Assembly (NCBI GenBank): GCA_017382915.1
Contig: JAFNZJ010000091.1
Span: forward strand, 1 to 11,251
Reading direction: 5' to 3'
DNA length: 11,251 bases
Source: Clostridia bacterium
Lineage (GTDB): Bacteria > Bacillota > Clostridia > Oscillospirales > Acutalibacteraceae
The notes beneath the pieces are model-generated. The model was not told the DNA's origin, did no database searches, and saw nothing but the letters and a program-made list of their open reading frames with translations. Each line of letters starts with the position of its first letter. The first letter of the stretch is position 1. Both the position numbers and the translations under genes were made by a program. This document shows positions 1-6,174 of this stretch, in pieces.

Positions 1-30
1 AAAAGGGAGAATAATTTTGCTTATTCCCCC
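1..30 (-). terminator. Intrinsic terminator downstream of dapA
   Basis: Read on the minus strand, GGGGGAATAA (30-21) pairs with TTATTCTCCC (14-5) around a six-base GCAAAA loop. This gives a 10-bp stem with one G-U wobble. It is followed by at least four T before the window edge, so the full U-tract cannot be seen. It begins about 10 nt after the dapA stop codon and is well placed to end the asd-dapA transcript. Confidence 0.8.
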
Positions 31-39
31 AGTTTTATT

Positions 40-927
40 TTAGATTAAGCCGTGCTTTGCAAGTTCTTCTGCTAAGGTTTCACGATTTTTTTCATTTAAA
101 GGTGCTAAAGGCAGTCTGCAATCGCCCATTTTCATACCCATAAGGTTCATTGCTTCCTTAACAGGGACGGGGTTTACATCAATGAACATATAGTCCATAA
201 GGTCGCTGTATTTTACAGACATTTCGGTAGCGGTTTTAAAATCGCCATCCAAACAGGCCTTTGTAAGGTTATGGAACTCACCAGGTAAAATGTTTGAAAT
301 AACCGAAATTACACCCTTTGCGCCAAGCGCCATCATAGGTACGGTTTGGTCATCGTTACCTGAATAAATGGTAAGGTTATCACCGCAAAGGCTAATTGTT
401 TTAAGCACCGAAGAAATATCACCGTTTGCCTCTTTAGCAGCAACTATATTCGGGTGCTTTGAAAGTTCTAAATAGGTTTCGGGTTTTATGTTAACACCTG
501 TTCTTGAAGGAACATTATAAACAATAATGGGGGCATCCACCCTATCGGCAATGTAGTTATAATGTGCAATAAGACCTGCCTGTGAGGTTTTATTATAATA
601 AGGAGTAACCATAAGCAGTGCATCGGCGCCAAGTGCAACAGCCTCATTAGAAAGGCGTACTGCATAGGCGGTATCATTGCTGCCTGTACCTGCAATAATC
701 GGCACCCTACCTGCCGCCTGCTTTATTGCAATCTCAATAACTCTTGTATGTTCCTCATGGGTTAAAACTGCAGATTCACCTGTGGTACCGCAAACTACAA
801 GGGCATCAATTCCGCCTTTAATTTGCTGTTCAACCAAATCCATAAAAGCCTGCTCATTAACCGAACCATCTTCATGCATGGGAGTAATAATAGCAGTTGC
901 GCAACCTTCAAAAATACGCTTTTTCAT
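40..927 (-). CDS. dapA: 4-hydroxy-tetrahydrodipicolinate synthase (DapA)
   Basis: DapA condenses pyruvate with aspartate semialdehyde in the cytoplasm, the first committed step of the diaminopimelate/lysine pathway, which supplies peptidoglycan and, in spore formers, dipicolinate. The 295-residue protein has the usual length of this TIM-barrel family. Visible landmarks are GTTGE (47-51, pyruvate carboxylate site), Tyr110, Tyr137 in YNVPSRTG with Arg142, and the Schiff-base lysine Lys165 in AAKEANGD, so all catalytic residues are present. The ATG at 927 is preceded by a very strong AAGGAGGAG ribosome binding site. The gene lies 20 nt after the asd stop, in the same operon, so the enzyme making its substrate is encoded just upstream. 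Nothing is unusual in the sequence. Related aldolases of the family (NanA, KDG aldolase) are possible in principle, but the motifs and the asd neighbour favour DapA. Confidence 0.96.
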   Translation of the reverse strand: MKKRIFEGCATAIITPMHEDGSVNEQAFMDLVEQQIKGGIDALVVCGTTGESAVLTHEEHTRVIEIAIKQAAGRVPIIAGTGSNDTAYAVRLSNEAVALGADALLMVTPYYNKTSQAGLIAHYNYIADRVDAPIIVYNVPSRTGVNIKPETYLELSKHPNIVAAKEANGDISSVLKTISLCGDNLTIYSGNDDQTVPMMALGAKGVISVISNILPGEFHNLTKACLDGDFKTATEMSVKYSDLMDYMFIDVNPVPVKEAMNLMGMKMGDCRLPLAPLNEKNRETLAEELAKHGLI

Positions 928-947
928 AACAAATCTCCTCCTTGGAG

Positions 948-2027
948 TTAGTCAAAATAGCCTTTTGCTGCAAGAAGTTCAGCCATTAACACTGCACCGC
1001 CTGCGGCACCTCTTAAAGTGTTGTGTGAAACGCAAACAAATTTGTAATCATACTGGGTGTCCTCACGAAGGCGACCAACATGAACGGCCATACCGCCCTC
1101 AATATCACGCACCAGTTGAGTTTGAGGCATATTATCCTCATCATAATAATGTAAAAACTGTTTGGGTGCATTGGGTAGTTCAAGCTGCTGTGGAGCACCG
1201 CTGAATTCCTTCCAACGTTTTAAAATCTCTTCCTTGGTGGGTTTTTTATCAAAGCTTACAAAAACGGCCGCCATATGACCATCAGAAACCGGCACACGAA
1301 TGCACTGTGCGGTAAATTCGGGTGATGTGGCATTAACAATTTTGCCGTTTTCAACCTTACCCCAGATTTTAAGGGGCTCCTGCTCGGATTTTTCTTCCTC
1401 GCCGCCGATAAAGGGAATTACATTATCAATAATTTCGGGCCAACGCTCAAAGGTTTTACCTGCGCCTGAAATTGCCTGATAGGTACAAACAAGTGCCTTT
1501 TTAACACCATAATCAGAAAGCGGGAAAAGTGCAGGCACATAGCTTTGAAGTGAGCAGTTCGATTTAACTGCAATAAAGCCCCTTTTGGTACCAAGACGCT
1601 TGCGCTGTGCATCAATAACCTCAGCGTGCTCGGGGTTAAGCTCAGGCACTATCATTGGTACATCCTCAGTGCCACGATGTGCGCTGTTGTTGGAAATAAC
1701 AGGGCATTCGTGTTTGGCGTAGGCCTCTTCCAAGGCGCGGATTTCATCCTTTTTCATATCAACTGCGCAAAATACAAAATCAACCTTGGAGGTAATCTCC
1801 TCAATATCATCTGTTGCGCTGTAAATTACCATATCCTTCATTTTTTCGGGGATAGGTGCCTTCATAGCCCAGCGGCCCTCAGTAGCTTCGGAATATGTTT
1901 TGCCTTTTGAACGGGGGCTTGCTGCAAGCAGGCAAACCTCAAACCAGGGATGATTTTCAAGCAAAAGTGCAAAACGCTGACCTACCATACCTGTGGCACC
2001 AATAATACCAACCTTAAACTTCTTCAT
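948..2027 (-). CDS. asd: Aspartate-semialdehyde dehydrogenase, archaeal/fungal-like subtype
   Basis: The enzyme reduces aspartyl phosphate with NADPH to aspartate semialdehyde, the branch point to lysine, threonine and methionine. The 359-residue protein has the NADP-binding motif GATGMVG (10-16), the active-site cysteine Cys158 in VKSNCSLQS, and the catalytic histidine His251 in RVPVSDGH. Length and wording around these motifs fit the branch first described in archaea and fungi rather than the shorter-motif E. coli Asd type. I chose the ATG at 2027 because family homology begins at MKKFKVGIIGATG. An upstream in-frame extension to 2180 would cross the promoter. The ribosome binding site is modest (AAAGG about 11 nt upstream). 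It is the first gene of an operon with dapA and has its own promoter and a 112-nt leader with terminator-like hairpins. Confidence 0.95.
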   Translation of the reverse strand: MKKFKVGIIGATGMVGQRFALLLENHPWFEVCLLAASPRSKGKTYSEATEGRWAMKAPIPEKMKDMVIYSATDDIEEITSKVDFVFCAVDMKKDEIRALEEAYAKHECPVISNNSAHRGTEDVPMIVPELNPEHAEVIDAQRKRLGTKRGFIAVKSNCSLQSYVPALFPLSDYGVKKALVCTYQAISGAGKTFERWPEIIDNVIPFIGGEEEKSEQEPLKIWGKVENGKIVNATSPEFTAQCIRVPVSDGHMAAVFVSFDKKPTKEEILKRWKEFSGAPQQLELPNAPKQFLHYYDEDNMPQTQLVRDIEGGMAVHVGRLREDTQYDYKFVCVSHNTLRGAAGGAVLMAELLAAKGYFD

Positions 2028-2054
2028 TATAACCACAACCTTTGTGAAGATTTT

Positions 2055-2128
2055 AAAAAAACAGTTGATTAACTGCGAATTTTGCAATATAATAGTTAGG
2101 CAAAGCAAAAAATATCGCAACGCAATAC
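2055..2128 (-). promoter_or_regulatory. Two small terminator-like hairpins in the asd leader
   Basis: In the predicted asd leader (minus strand), TATTGC-GTT-GCGATA (2127-2113) forms a 6-bp stem followed by six T (2112-2107). Further on, GCAGTT-AATC-AACTGT (2076-2061) forms a 5-6-bp stem followed by six more T (2060-2055). Both have the shape of short intrinsic terminators upstream of the start codon, which could mean attenuation. The stems are weak and the region is AT-rich, so chance is a serious alternative. The leader is too short for a lysine (L-box) riboswitch or a T-box. Confidence 0.3.
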
Positions 2129-2145
2129 TATTTTCATTATACTTT

Positions 2146-2174
2146 ATAATACCAAAAAACAAAGGTTTTGTCAA
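2146..2174 (-). promoter_or_regulatory. Housekeeping (sigma-A type) promoter of asd-dapA
   Basis: On the minus strand a perfect -35 TTGACA (2174-2169) is followed after exactly 17 bases by a -10 TATTAT (2151-2146). Transcription should begin near 2139, leaving a leader of about 112 nt before the asd ATG. This is the best-matching -35 element in the window. Confidence 0.8.
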
Positions 2175-2193
2175 ATACATATTATGCGTTTTT

Positions 2194-2223
2194 TTGCAAA
2201 ATGTGAAAAGTGCAAAATAATAT
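2194..2223 (+). promoter_or_regulatory. Candidate promoter of queA-tgt
   Basis: TTGCAA (2194-2199), an 18-base spacer, then TAATAT (2218-2223) would start a transcript near 2230, about 70 nt before queA. Both boxes match the sigma-A consensus at only four of six positions. TATTAT at 2221-2226 is an alternative -10 but lies too far from the -35. The call rests mainly on the divergent layout, which requires a promoter somewhere here. Confidence 0.4.
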
Positions 2224-2299
2224 TATCTTTGCGGTTTATTTTTATACATTTTGCATTATTTATACCCCTTTTATTGGTAATTTAAGAAAGGTTTTTCAA

Positions 2300-3325
2300 A
2301 TGAAAAAAAGTGATTTTTATTACGACCTGCCCGAGGAGCTTATAGCCCAAACCCCGATTGAGCCAAGAAATGCATCACGCCTTATGGTTTTAAGTAAGCA
2401 AAGCGGCAGTGTTACACATACAAGTTTTTTAAATTTGTTTGATTTTTTAAGGTCGGGTGACCTGCTTGTGCTTAATGACACCAAGGTGTTACCCGCCAGA
2501 ATTTTTGGCAAAAGGACCGACACCGGTTCAGAGGTTGAGTTTGTACTTTTAAAGCGTAAAAATGATACCGACTGGGAATGCATTGCAGGTCCCGGTAAAA
2601 AGGCAAAGGTCGGTCACAGTTTTGAGTTTTCAAAAGACCTTAAGGGCAAGGTTATTGATGTTTTACCCGACGGCAACAGAATTTTAAGCTTTGAATTTGA
2701 GGGTGAATTTTATGCCCTGCTTAATGAGGTTGGCAATATGCCCCTACCCCACTATATTAAGGCAGAGCTTAAAAATAAAGACCGTTATCAAACTGTATAT
2801 TCTAAAGAGCTTGGCTCGGCAGCCGCACCGACAGCGGGACTTCATTTTACCAAAGAAATGCTTTTAGAACTTGAAGAAAAGGGCATTAAAATTGCCTATG
2901 TTACACTGCATGTTGGACTTGGTACATTCCGCCCTGTTAAGGTTGACAATATTTTAGAGCATAAAATGCACAGTGAGCATTATCACATTCCGCAAAAAAC
3001 TGCCGACCTTATAAACCAAACAAAGAAAGCTGGTGGCAGGGTAATTTGTGTTGGTACGACATCCTGCCGTACAGTTGAAAGTGCCGCCGATGAAAACGGA
3101 ATGCTTTGTGAAACTAGCGGTGATACCGAAATATTTATTTACCCCGGTTATAAATTCAAATGCCTTGATGCGCTTATAACCAATTTTCATCTGCCTGAAA
3201 GCACGCTTATTATGCTTGTTTCGGCACTGGCGGGTTATGAAAATACAATGAACGCATACAAAACTGCGGTAGAAGAAAAATACCGCTTTTTCAGTTTTGG
3301 TGATGCTATGTTTATTACAGATTAA
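2300..3325 (+). CDS. queA: S-adenosylmethionine:tRNA ribosyltransferase-isomerase (QueA)
   Basis: QueA transfers and isomerises the ribosyl group of S-adenosylmethionine onto preQ1 already inserted at the tRNA wobble position 34, forming epoxyqueuosine. The 341-residue protein is full length. Family blocks are visible in order: the N-terminal FYYDLPEELIAQTP, VLNDTKVLPAR (57-67), GSAAAPTAGLHFT (172-184), HVGLGTFRPV (204-213), HKMHSEHY (221-228) and DALITNFHLPESTL (290-303). I chose the ATG at 2300 because an AGAAAGG site lies 8 nt upstream and the family starts here. An in-frame GTG at 2210 would add 30 unrelated residues without a good ribosome site. It is followed 21 nt later by tgt, the enzyme acting just before it in the pathway, so they are very probably co-transcribed. 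Confidence 0.97.
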   Translation: MKKSDFYYDLPEELIAQTPIEPRNASRLMVLSKQSGSVTHTSFLNLFDFLRSGDLLVLNDTKVLPARIFGKRTDTGSEVEFVLLKRKNDTDWECIAGPGKKAKVGHSFEFSKDLKGKVIDVLPDGNRILSFEFEGEFYALLNEVGNMPLPHYIKAELKNKDRYQTVYSKELGSAAAPTAGLHFTKEMLLELEEKGIKIAYVTLHVGLGTFRPVKVDNILEHKMHSEHYHIPQKTADLINQTKKAGGRVICVGTTSCRTVESAADENGMLCETSGDTEIFIYPGYKFKCLDALITNFHLPESTLIMLVSALAGYENTMNAYKTAVEEKYRFFSFGDAMFITD

Positions 3326-3346
3326 AACTTAAAAAGGAAGAAATAA

Positions 3347-4486
3347 ATGTCTAACTATACTCTTTTAAAAGCCAACGGTCGTGCGCGACTTGGTGAATTC
3401 AATACCGTTCACGGTAAGGTTAAAACCCCCGCTTTTATGAATGTTGCAACCGCGGCGGCAATTAAGGGCGGTGTTTCGGCCATTGACCTTAATAATGAGG
3501 TTAGGTGTCAGGTAATGCTTTCAAACACCTATCACCTACATTTGCGCCCCGGTGATAAACTCATTCACGATTTAGGCGGACTTCATAAATTTACAGGTTG
3601 GAACGGCCCAATTCTTACCGATAGCGGCGGTTTTCAGGTTTTTTCACTTGCTTCACTGCGTAACATCACCGAAGAGGGCGTTACCTTTCAATCGCATATT
3701 GACGGCAAAAAAATATTTATGGGACCCGAAGAAAGTATGCAAATACAGTCCAACCTAGCATCAACCATTGCAATGGCCTTTGATGAATGTGTTGAAAACC
3801 CTGCTGAATATAGTTATGCCAAGGAATCCTGCAAACGCACCACCCGTTGGTTGGAACGCTGCAAAAAAGAGATGAAAAGGCTAAATTCACTTGATGATAC
3901 CATAAATAAAAACCAACTGCTTTTTGGTATTAACCAAGGTTGCACCTTTGATGACCTTAGAATTGAGCATATGAAAACCATTGCCGAGCTTGATTTGGAC
4001 GGCTATGCAATAGGTGGTCTTGCCGTTGGTGAGCCTACCGAGGATATGTACCGCGTTATTGAGTCGGTGGAGCCCTTTATGCCCAAAGATAAAATTCGCT
4101 ATTTAATGGGCGTTGGTACACCCGTAAACATTATTGAAGGTGTAGCCCGAGGTGTAGATTTATTTGACTGCGTTATGCCAAGCCGTAATGCACGCCACGG
4201 TCACCTGTTTACAAGTGAGGGTATTATTAACCTTAACAACGAAAAATATAAAAACGACCTTTCCCCCATTGATAGCGCCTGCAACTGCCCCACCTGCCGT
4301 AATCACTCACGCGCATATTTAAGGCATTTGCTAAAAAGCGGCGAGCTTTTATACCACAGACTATCGGTTATTCATAACCTTTATTTTTACAACACCCTTA
4401 TGGAAGATATTAGGGCCGCTTTGGAAGAAGACAGATTTGAAGAGTTTAAAAATGAAAAAACTATTAAATATGGCAGAAGAATATAA
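3347..4486 (+). CDS. tgt: tRNA-guanine transglycosylase (Tgt)
   Basis: Tgt exchanges guanine-34 of GUN-anticodon tRNAs (Asp, Asn, His, Tyr) for preQ1, or for salvaged queuine in some bacteria. The 379-residue protein has the general-base Asp92 in TDSGGFQ, base-contacting Asp146 in AFDEC, Gln197 in FGINQGC, GGLAVGE (223-229), the nucleophile Asp274 in FDCVMPSRNARHG, and the zinc ligands Cys312, Cys314, Cys317 and His343. The site is therefore intact. One small oddity is Cys199 directly after QG, where Ser or Gly is usual. The presence of queA next door argues for preQ1 as substrate, though queuine salvage cannot be excluded. An AAGGAAG ribosome site lies 6 nt before the ATG. No terminator follows. 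The yajC promoter begins 8 nt after the stop. Confidence 0.97.
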   Translation: MSNYTLLKANGRARLGEFNTVHGKVKTPAFMNVATAAAIKGGVSAIDLNNEVRCQVMLSNTYHLHLRPGDKLIHDLGGLHKFTGWNGPILTDSGGFQVFSLASLRNITEEGVTFQSHIDGKKIFMGPEESMQIQSNLASTIAMAFDECVENPAEYSYAKESCKRTTRWLERCKKEMKRLNSLDDTINKNQLLFGINQGCTFDDLRIEHMKTIAELDLDGYAIGGLAVGEPTEDMYRVIESVEPFMPKDKIRYLMGVGTPVNIIEGVARGVDLFDCVMPSRNARHGHLFTSEGIINLNNEKYKNDLSPIDSACNCPTCRNHSRAYLRHLLKSGELLYHRLSVIHNLYFYNTLMEDIRAALEEDRFEEFKNEKTIKYGRRI

Positions 4487-4494
4487 AATTTCTC

Positions 4495-4523
4495 TTGCAA
4501 AACTGCTTAATACAAGTTATAAT
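4495..4523 (+). promoter_or_regulatory. Promoter of yajC
   Basis: TTGCAA (4495-4500), a 17-base spacer and a perfect TATAAT (4518-4523) sit just after the tgt stop. Transcription is expected near 4530, giving a 40-nt leader. Since no terminator separates tgt from yajC, yajC could be read from both this promoter and the queA-tgt one. Confidence 0.78.
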
Positions 4524-4569
4524 GTTTAAGAAATCAAATTGTATATTTTGATATTAGGAGGATTTTAAA

Positions 4570-4917
4570 ATGAACTTAATTACTTTAGCAGCCGCTACCG
4601 GTAACGGTGATGCAGGCCAAGCAGGCGGCGGACTTGCTTCACTTATGCCCCTTTTAATGCTTGTTTTAATGTTTGGTGTTCTTTACTTCTTTATGATTAG
4701 ACCCCAAAAGAAAAAACAAAAAGAAGAGGCAAAAATGCGTGATAATCTTCAACCCGGTGATGAGATTATGACCATTGGCGGTTTTTACGGCAGAGTTATC
4801 TCTGTAAAGGAAGATTCTATTGTTATTGAGTCTGTTGTTGACCGTTCAAAGCAAAAAATCGTTCGTTCTGCTGTTCAGCAAAACCTTACCGTTCACGACG
4901 ATACAGACGATAAATAA
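4570..4917 (+). CDS. yajC: Preprotein translocase subunit YajC
   Basis: YajC is a small inner-membrane protein that associates with SecDF and the SecYEG translocase. The 115-residue product has a Gly/Ala-rich N-terminus, one membrane helix (about 24-43), the hallmark basic stretch RPQKKKQ (44-50) right after it, and the conserved GDEIMTIGGFYGRV (63-76) in the cytoplasmic part. Length is typical. The ATG is preceded by a consensus AGGAGG at 4556-4561. The position after queA-tgt matches the order seen in Bacillus (queA-tgt-yajC homologue yrbF). A strong hairpin follows 21 nt after the stop, so most yajC transcripts may end there. Confidence 0.95.
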   Translation: MNLITLAAATGNGDAGQAGGGLASLMPLLMLVLMFGVLYFFMIRPQKKKQKEEAKMRDNLQPGDEIMTIGGFYGRVISVKEDSIVIESVVDRSKQKIVRSAVQQNLTVHDDTDDK

Positions 4918-4938
4918 GTTTTTCTTTTGTAATAACCT

Positions 4939-4989
4939 ATCCTCCACAACAATATTATTAAACAGTAATATTGTTTTGGGGGATTTTTT
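4939..4989 (+). terminator. Long hairpin with U-tract that also hides the next ribosome binding site
   Basis: CCTCCACAACAATATTA (4941-4957) pairs with TAATATTGTTTTGGGGG (4966-4982) with a single C/T mismatch and one T-G wobble. T-G and T-A pairs (4958-4965, 4959-4964) extend it inward to a four-base loop, and 4940-4983 extends it outward by at least one pair. Six T (4984-4989) follow immediately, then the ATG at 4990. By shape it is an intrinsic terminator for yajC. The GGGGGA strand is also the only purine-rich ribosome site of the next gene, so in the folded RNA it is paired with CCTCC. Read-through transcripts would thus be poorly translated unless the hairpin opens. Confidence 0.8.
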
Positions 4990-5403
4990 ATGAAAAAGCA
5001 AATGCCCACATCGGCTATTGGGCCGGAAAATATGGTAAAGCCCATGCTTTTAGGTGCAGTTTTTGGGTTGGTTGCAATAATTTTGGTTTTAATGCTTTTG
5101 GCGCTTATAATGTCGTTTGGCATTTTACCAATTTCTGCCGCACCTGCAATTTCTTCGGTTAGTGTTGCAATCGGTGCATTTTTAGCAGGTTTTATTGCCG
5201 CCAAAAAGTTTAAGAAAAACGGTCTTTTAATAGGCGCCCTTTGCGGTGCCGTACTGTTTGCCTTATTTACACTAATTGGTCTTGCCGCCTTTAATTCTGC
5301 CCCATCTGCCTCCACACTTATAAGGCTTATTGTTTTTATAACCGCATCGGCTGTGGGCGGTATTATCGGTGTTGGCGGCTCTGACAAGCGTAAAATTGTA
5401 TAA
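4990..5403 (+). CDS. YrzE-family (TIGR04086-like) small membrane protein
   Basis: Function is unknown. The 137-residue protein is dominated by four predicted membrane helices at about 20-42, 51-71, 78-101 and 110-129, with a basic loop AKKFKK (71-76) and a charged C-terminal tail. Gly and Ala are frequent within the helices. Size, topology and position directly after yajC match the YrzE/TIGR04086 proteins of Firmicutes, where the order queA-tgt-yajC-yrzE is known from Bacillus. The assignment rests on context and topology, since no catalytic motif is visible. Its ribosome site GGGGGA is embedded in the preceding hairpin. The stop codon overlaps the cwlD start (TAATG), so the two are probably translationally coupled. 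Confidence 0.8.
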   Translation: MKKQMPTSAIGPENMVKPMLLGAVFGLVAIILVLMLLALIMSFGILPISAAPAISSVSVAIGAFLAGFIAAKKFKKNGLLIGALCGAVLFALFTLIGLAAFNSAPSASTLIRLIVFITASAVGGIIGVGGSDKRKIV

Positions 5404-6155
5404 TGCGCCTGCCAAAAATTGTTTTTTCATCATCTGCTAAAGAAACGGTTTTAAAAAGACTTACCATTTTAGGGTTGGTTTTACTTATTGCCGCCGCAAC
5501 CACCCTTTCAGTCATAACGGTAAAGGTTATTAAAACGGGTACCGCTTTTGCGGGCGCAAAACCGCAAAAAACCATTATTATTGATGCAGGTCACGGCGGG
5601 TTTGACGGCGGGGCGGTTGTTAACAATATAAACGAAAAGGATATTAACCTTAAAATTGCGCTAAAGGTTAGTTTTTTACTGAGGCTTTTTGGCTTTAATG
5701 TTATTGAAACCAGAACCGATGATTCATCAACCGAAAGTGACCCTACTGCCACAATTTTGGCAAGGAAGAAAAGTGACCTTAAAAACCGTTTGGAAATTGC
5801 AAAGCAAAATCCCGATGCAATATTTGTTAGTATACATCTTAACAAATATCCATCATCTGCCCCTAAAGGCGCGCAGATGTTTTATTCGCCCAATGGTGAC
5901 GATGCCAAAATTTTGGCAGAATGTATGCGGCAAAGTGTAGCATCGGTTTTACAAAATGATAATAAACGCCAAATTAAAAAGGGTGACAAAAGCACCTATT
6001 TGCTTTATTACTCCCCCATTCCCACAGTTATTGCAGAATGCGGTTTTATGAGTAATGGCACAGAGCTTGAAAACCTTTTAAACGATAAATATCAAAGCCA
6101 AATGGCTTTTGCTATAACCCACGGCATTTTAAATTATTACGCTCAAAGTTCTTAA
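5403..6155 (+). CDS. cwlD: N-acetylmuramoyl-L-alanine amidase, CwlD-like
   Basis: This is a zinc-dependent Amidase_3 family enzyme that cleaves the bond between N-acetylmuramic acid and the stem peptide. The 250-residue protein has one N-terminal membrane helix (about 20-42) acting as an anchor or uncleaved signal, then the amidase domain. The zinc and catalytic residues are His64 in DAGHGGFDGG, Glu78 in NEKD, His145 in SIHLN and Glu212 in AECGFMSN, all intact. A single anchored domain without SPOR, AMIN or SH3 repeats resembles CwlD, which in spore formers works with PdaA to make muramic-delta-lactam in cortex. That role is inferred. The ATG overlaps the previous stop by one base and has no clear ribosome site of its own, suggesting translational coupling. 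A different anchored amidase (AmiC-like) is the alternative. Confidence 0.88.
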   Translation: MRLPKIVFSSSAKETVLKRLTILGLVLLIAAATTLSVITVKVIKTGTAFAGAKPQKTIIIDAGHGGFDGGAVVNNINEKDINLKIALKVSFLLRLFGFNVIETRTDDSSTESDPTATILARKKSDLKNRLEIAKQNPDAIFVSIHLNKYPSSAPKGAQMFYSPNGDDAKILAECMRQSVASVLQNDNKRQIKKGDKSTYLLYYSPIPTVIAECGFMSNGTELENLLNDKYQSQMAFAITHGILNYYAQSS

Positions 6156-6174
6156 ATTTTTAGGATGTGAAAAT

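Larger units (their letters stand above)
2079..2255. repeat. Four copies of the octamer TGCAAAAT in the asd-queA intergenic region
   Basis: TGCAAAAT occurs at 2195-2202 and 2211-2218 on the plus strand and at 2079-2086 and 2248-2255 on the minus strand. All four are exact copies within 177 bases between the divergent asd and queA genes. They flank the predicted promoters. The first plus-strand copy overlaps the candidate queA -35 element. They could be operator half-sites or AT-rich coincidence. No regulator is identified. Confidence 0.5.

Noticed and set aside
677..1204. 175-residue plus-strand frame antisense to dapA and asd
   Set aside because: It spans the end of asd, the intergenic gap and dapA in antisense, has no family resemblance, and lacks a convincing ribosome site. 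It is best seen as a shadow of two well-supported genes.
2028..2180. N-terminal extension of asd by 51 residues
   Set aside because: It would run through the TTGACA-17-TATTAT promoter and leader. The nucleotide-binding fold starts at MKKFKVGIIGATG as in the family.
2210..2299. In-frame GTG extension of queA by 30 residues
   Set aside because: The extra residues are not part of the QueA family, no ribosome site precedes the GTG, and the ATG at 2300 has AGAAAGG 8 nt upstream.
2230..2299. preQ1 riboswitch upstream of queA
   Set aside because: I found no convincing preQ1-I pseudoknot (stem, A-rich tail and pairing C-rich loop) in the short leader. QueA acts after preQ1 is inserted in tRNA and is not a usual target.
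4893..5387. 164-residue minus-strand frame opposite the YrzE-type gene
   Set aside because: Its composition (many Ala, Ile, Pro and Lys) mirrors the hydrophobic codons of the real gene and no ribosome site was seen. It also crosses the terminator hairpin.
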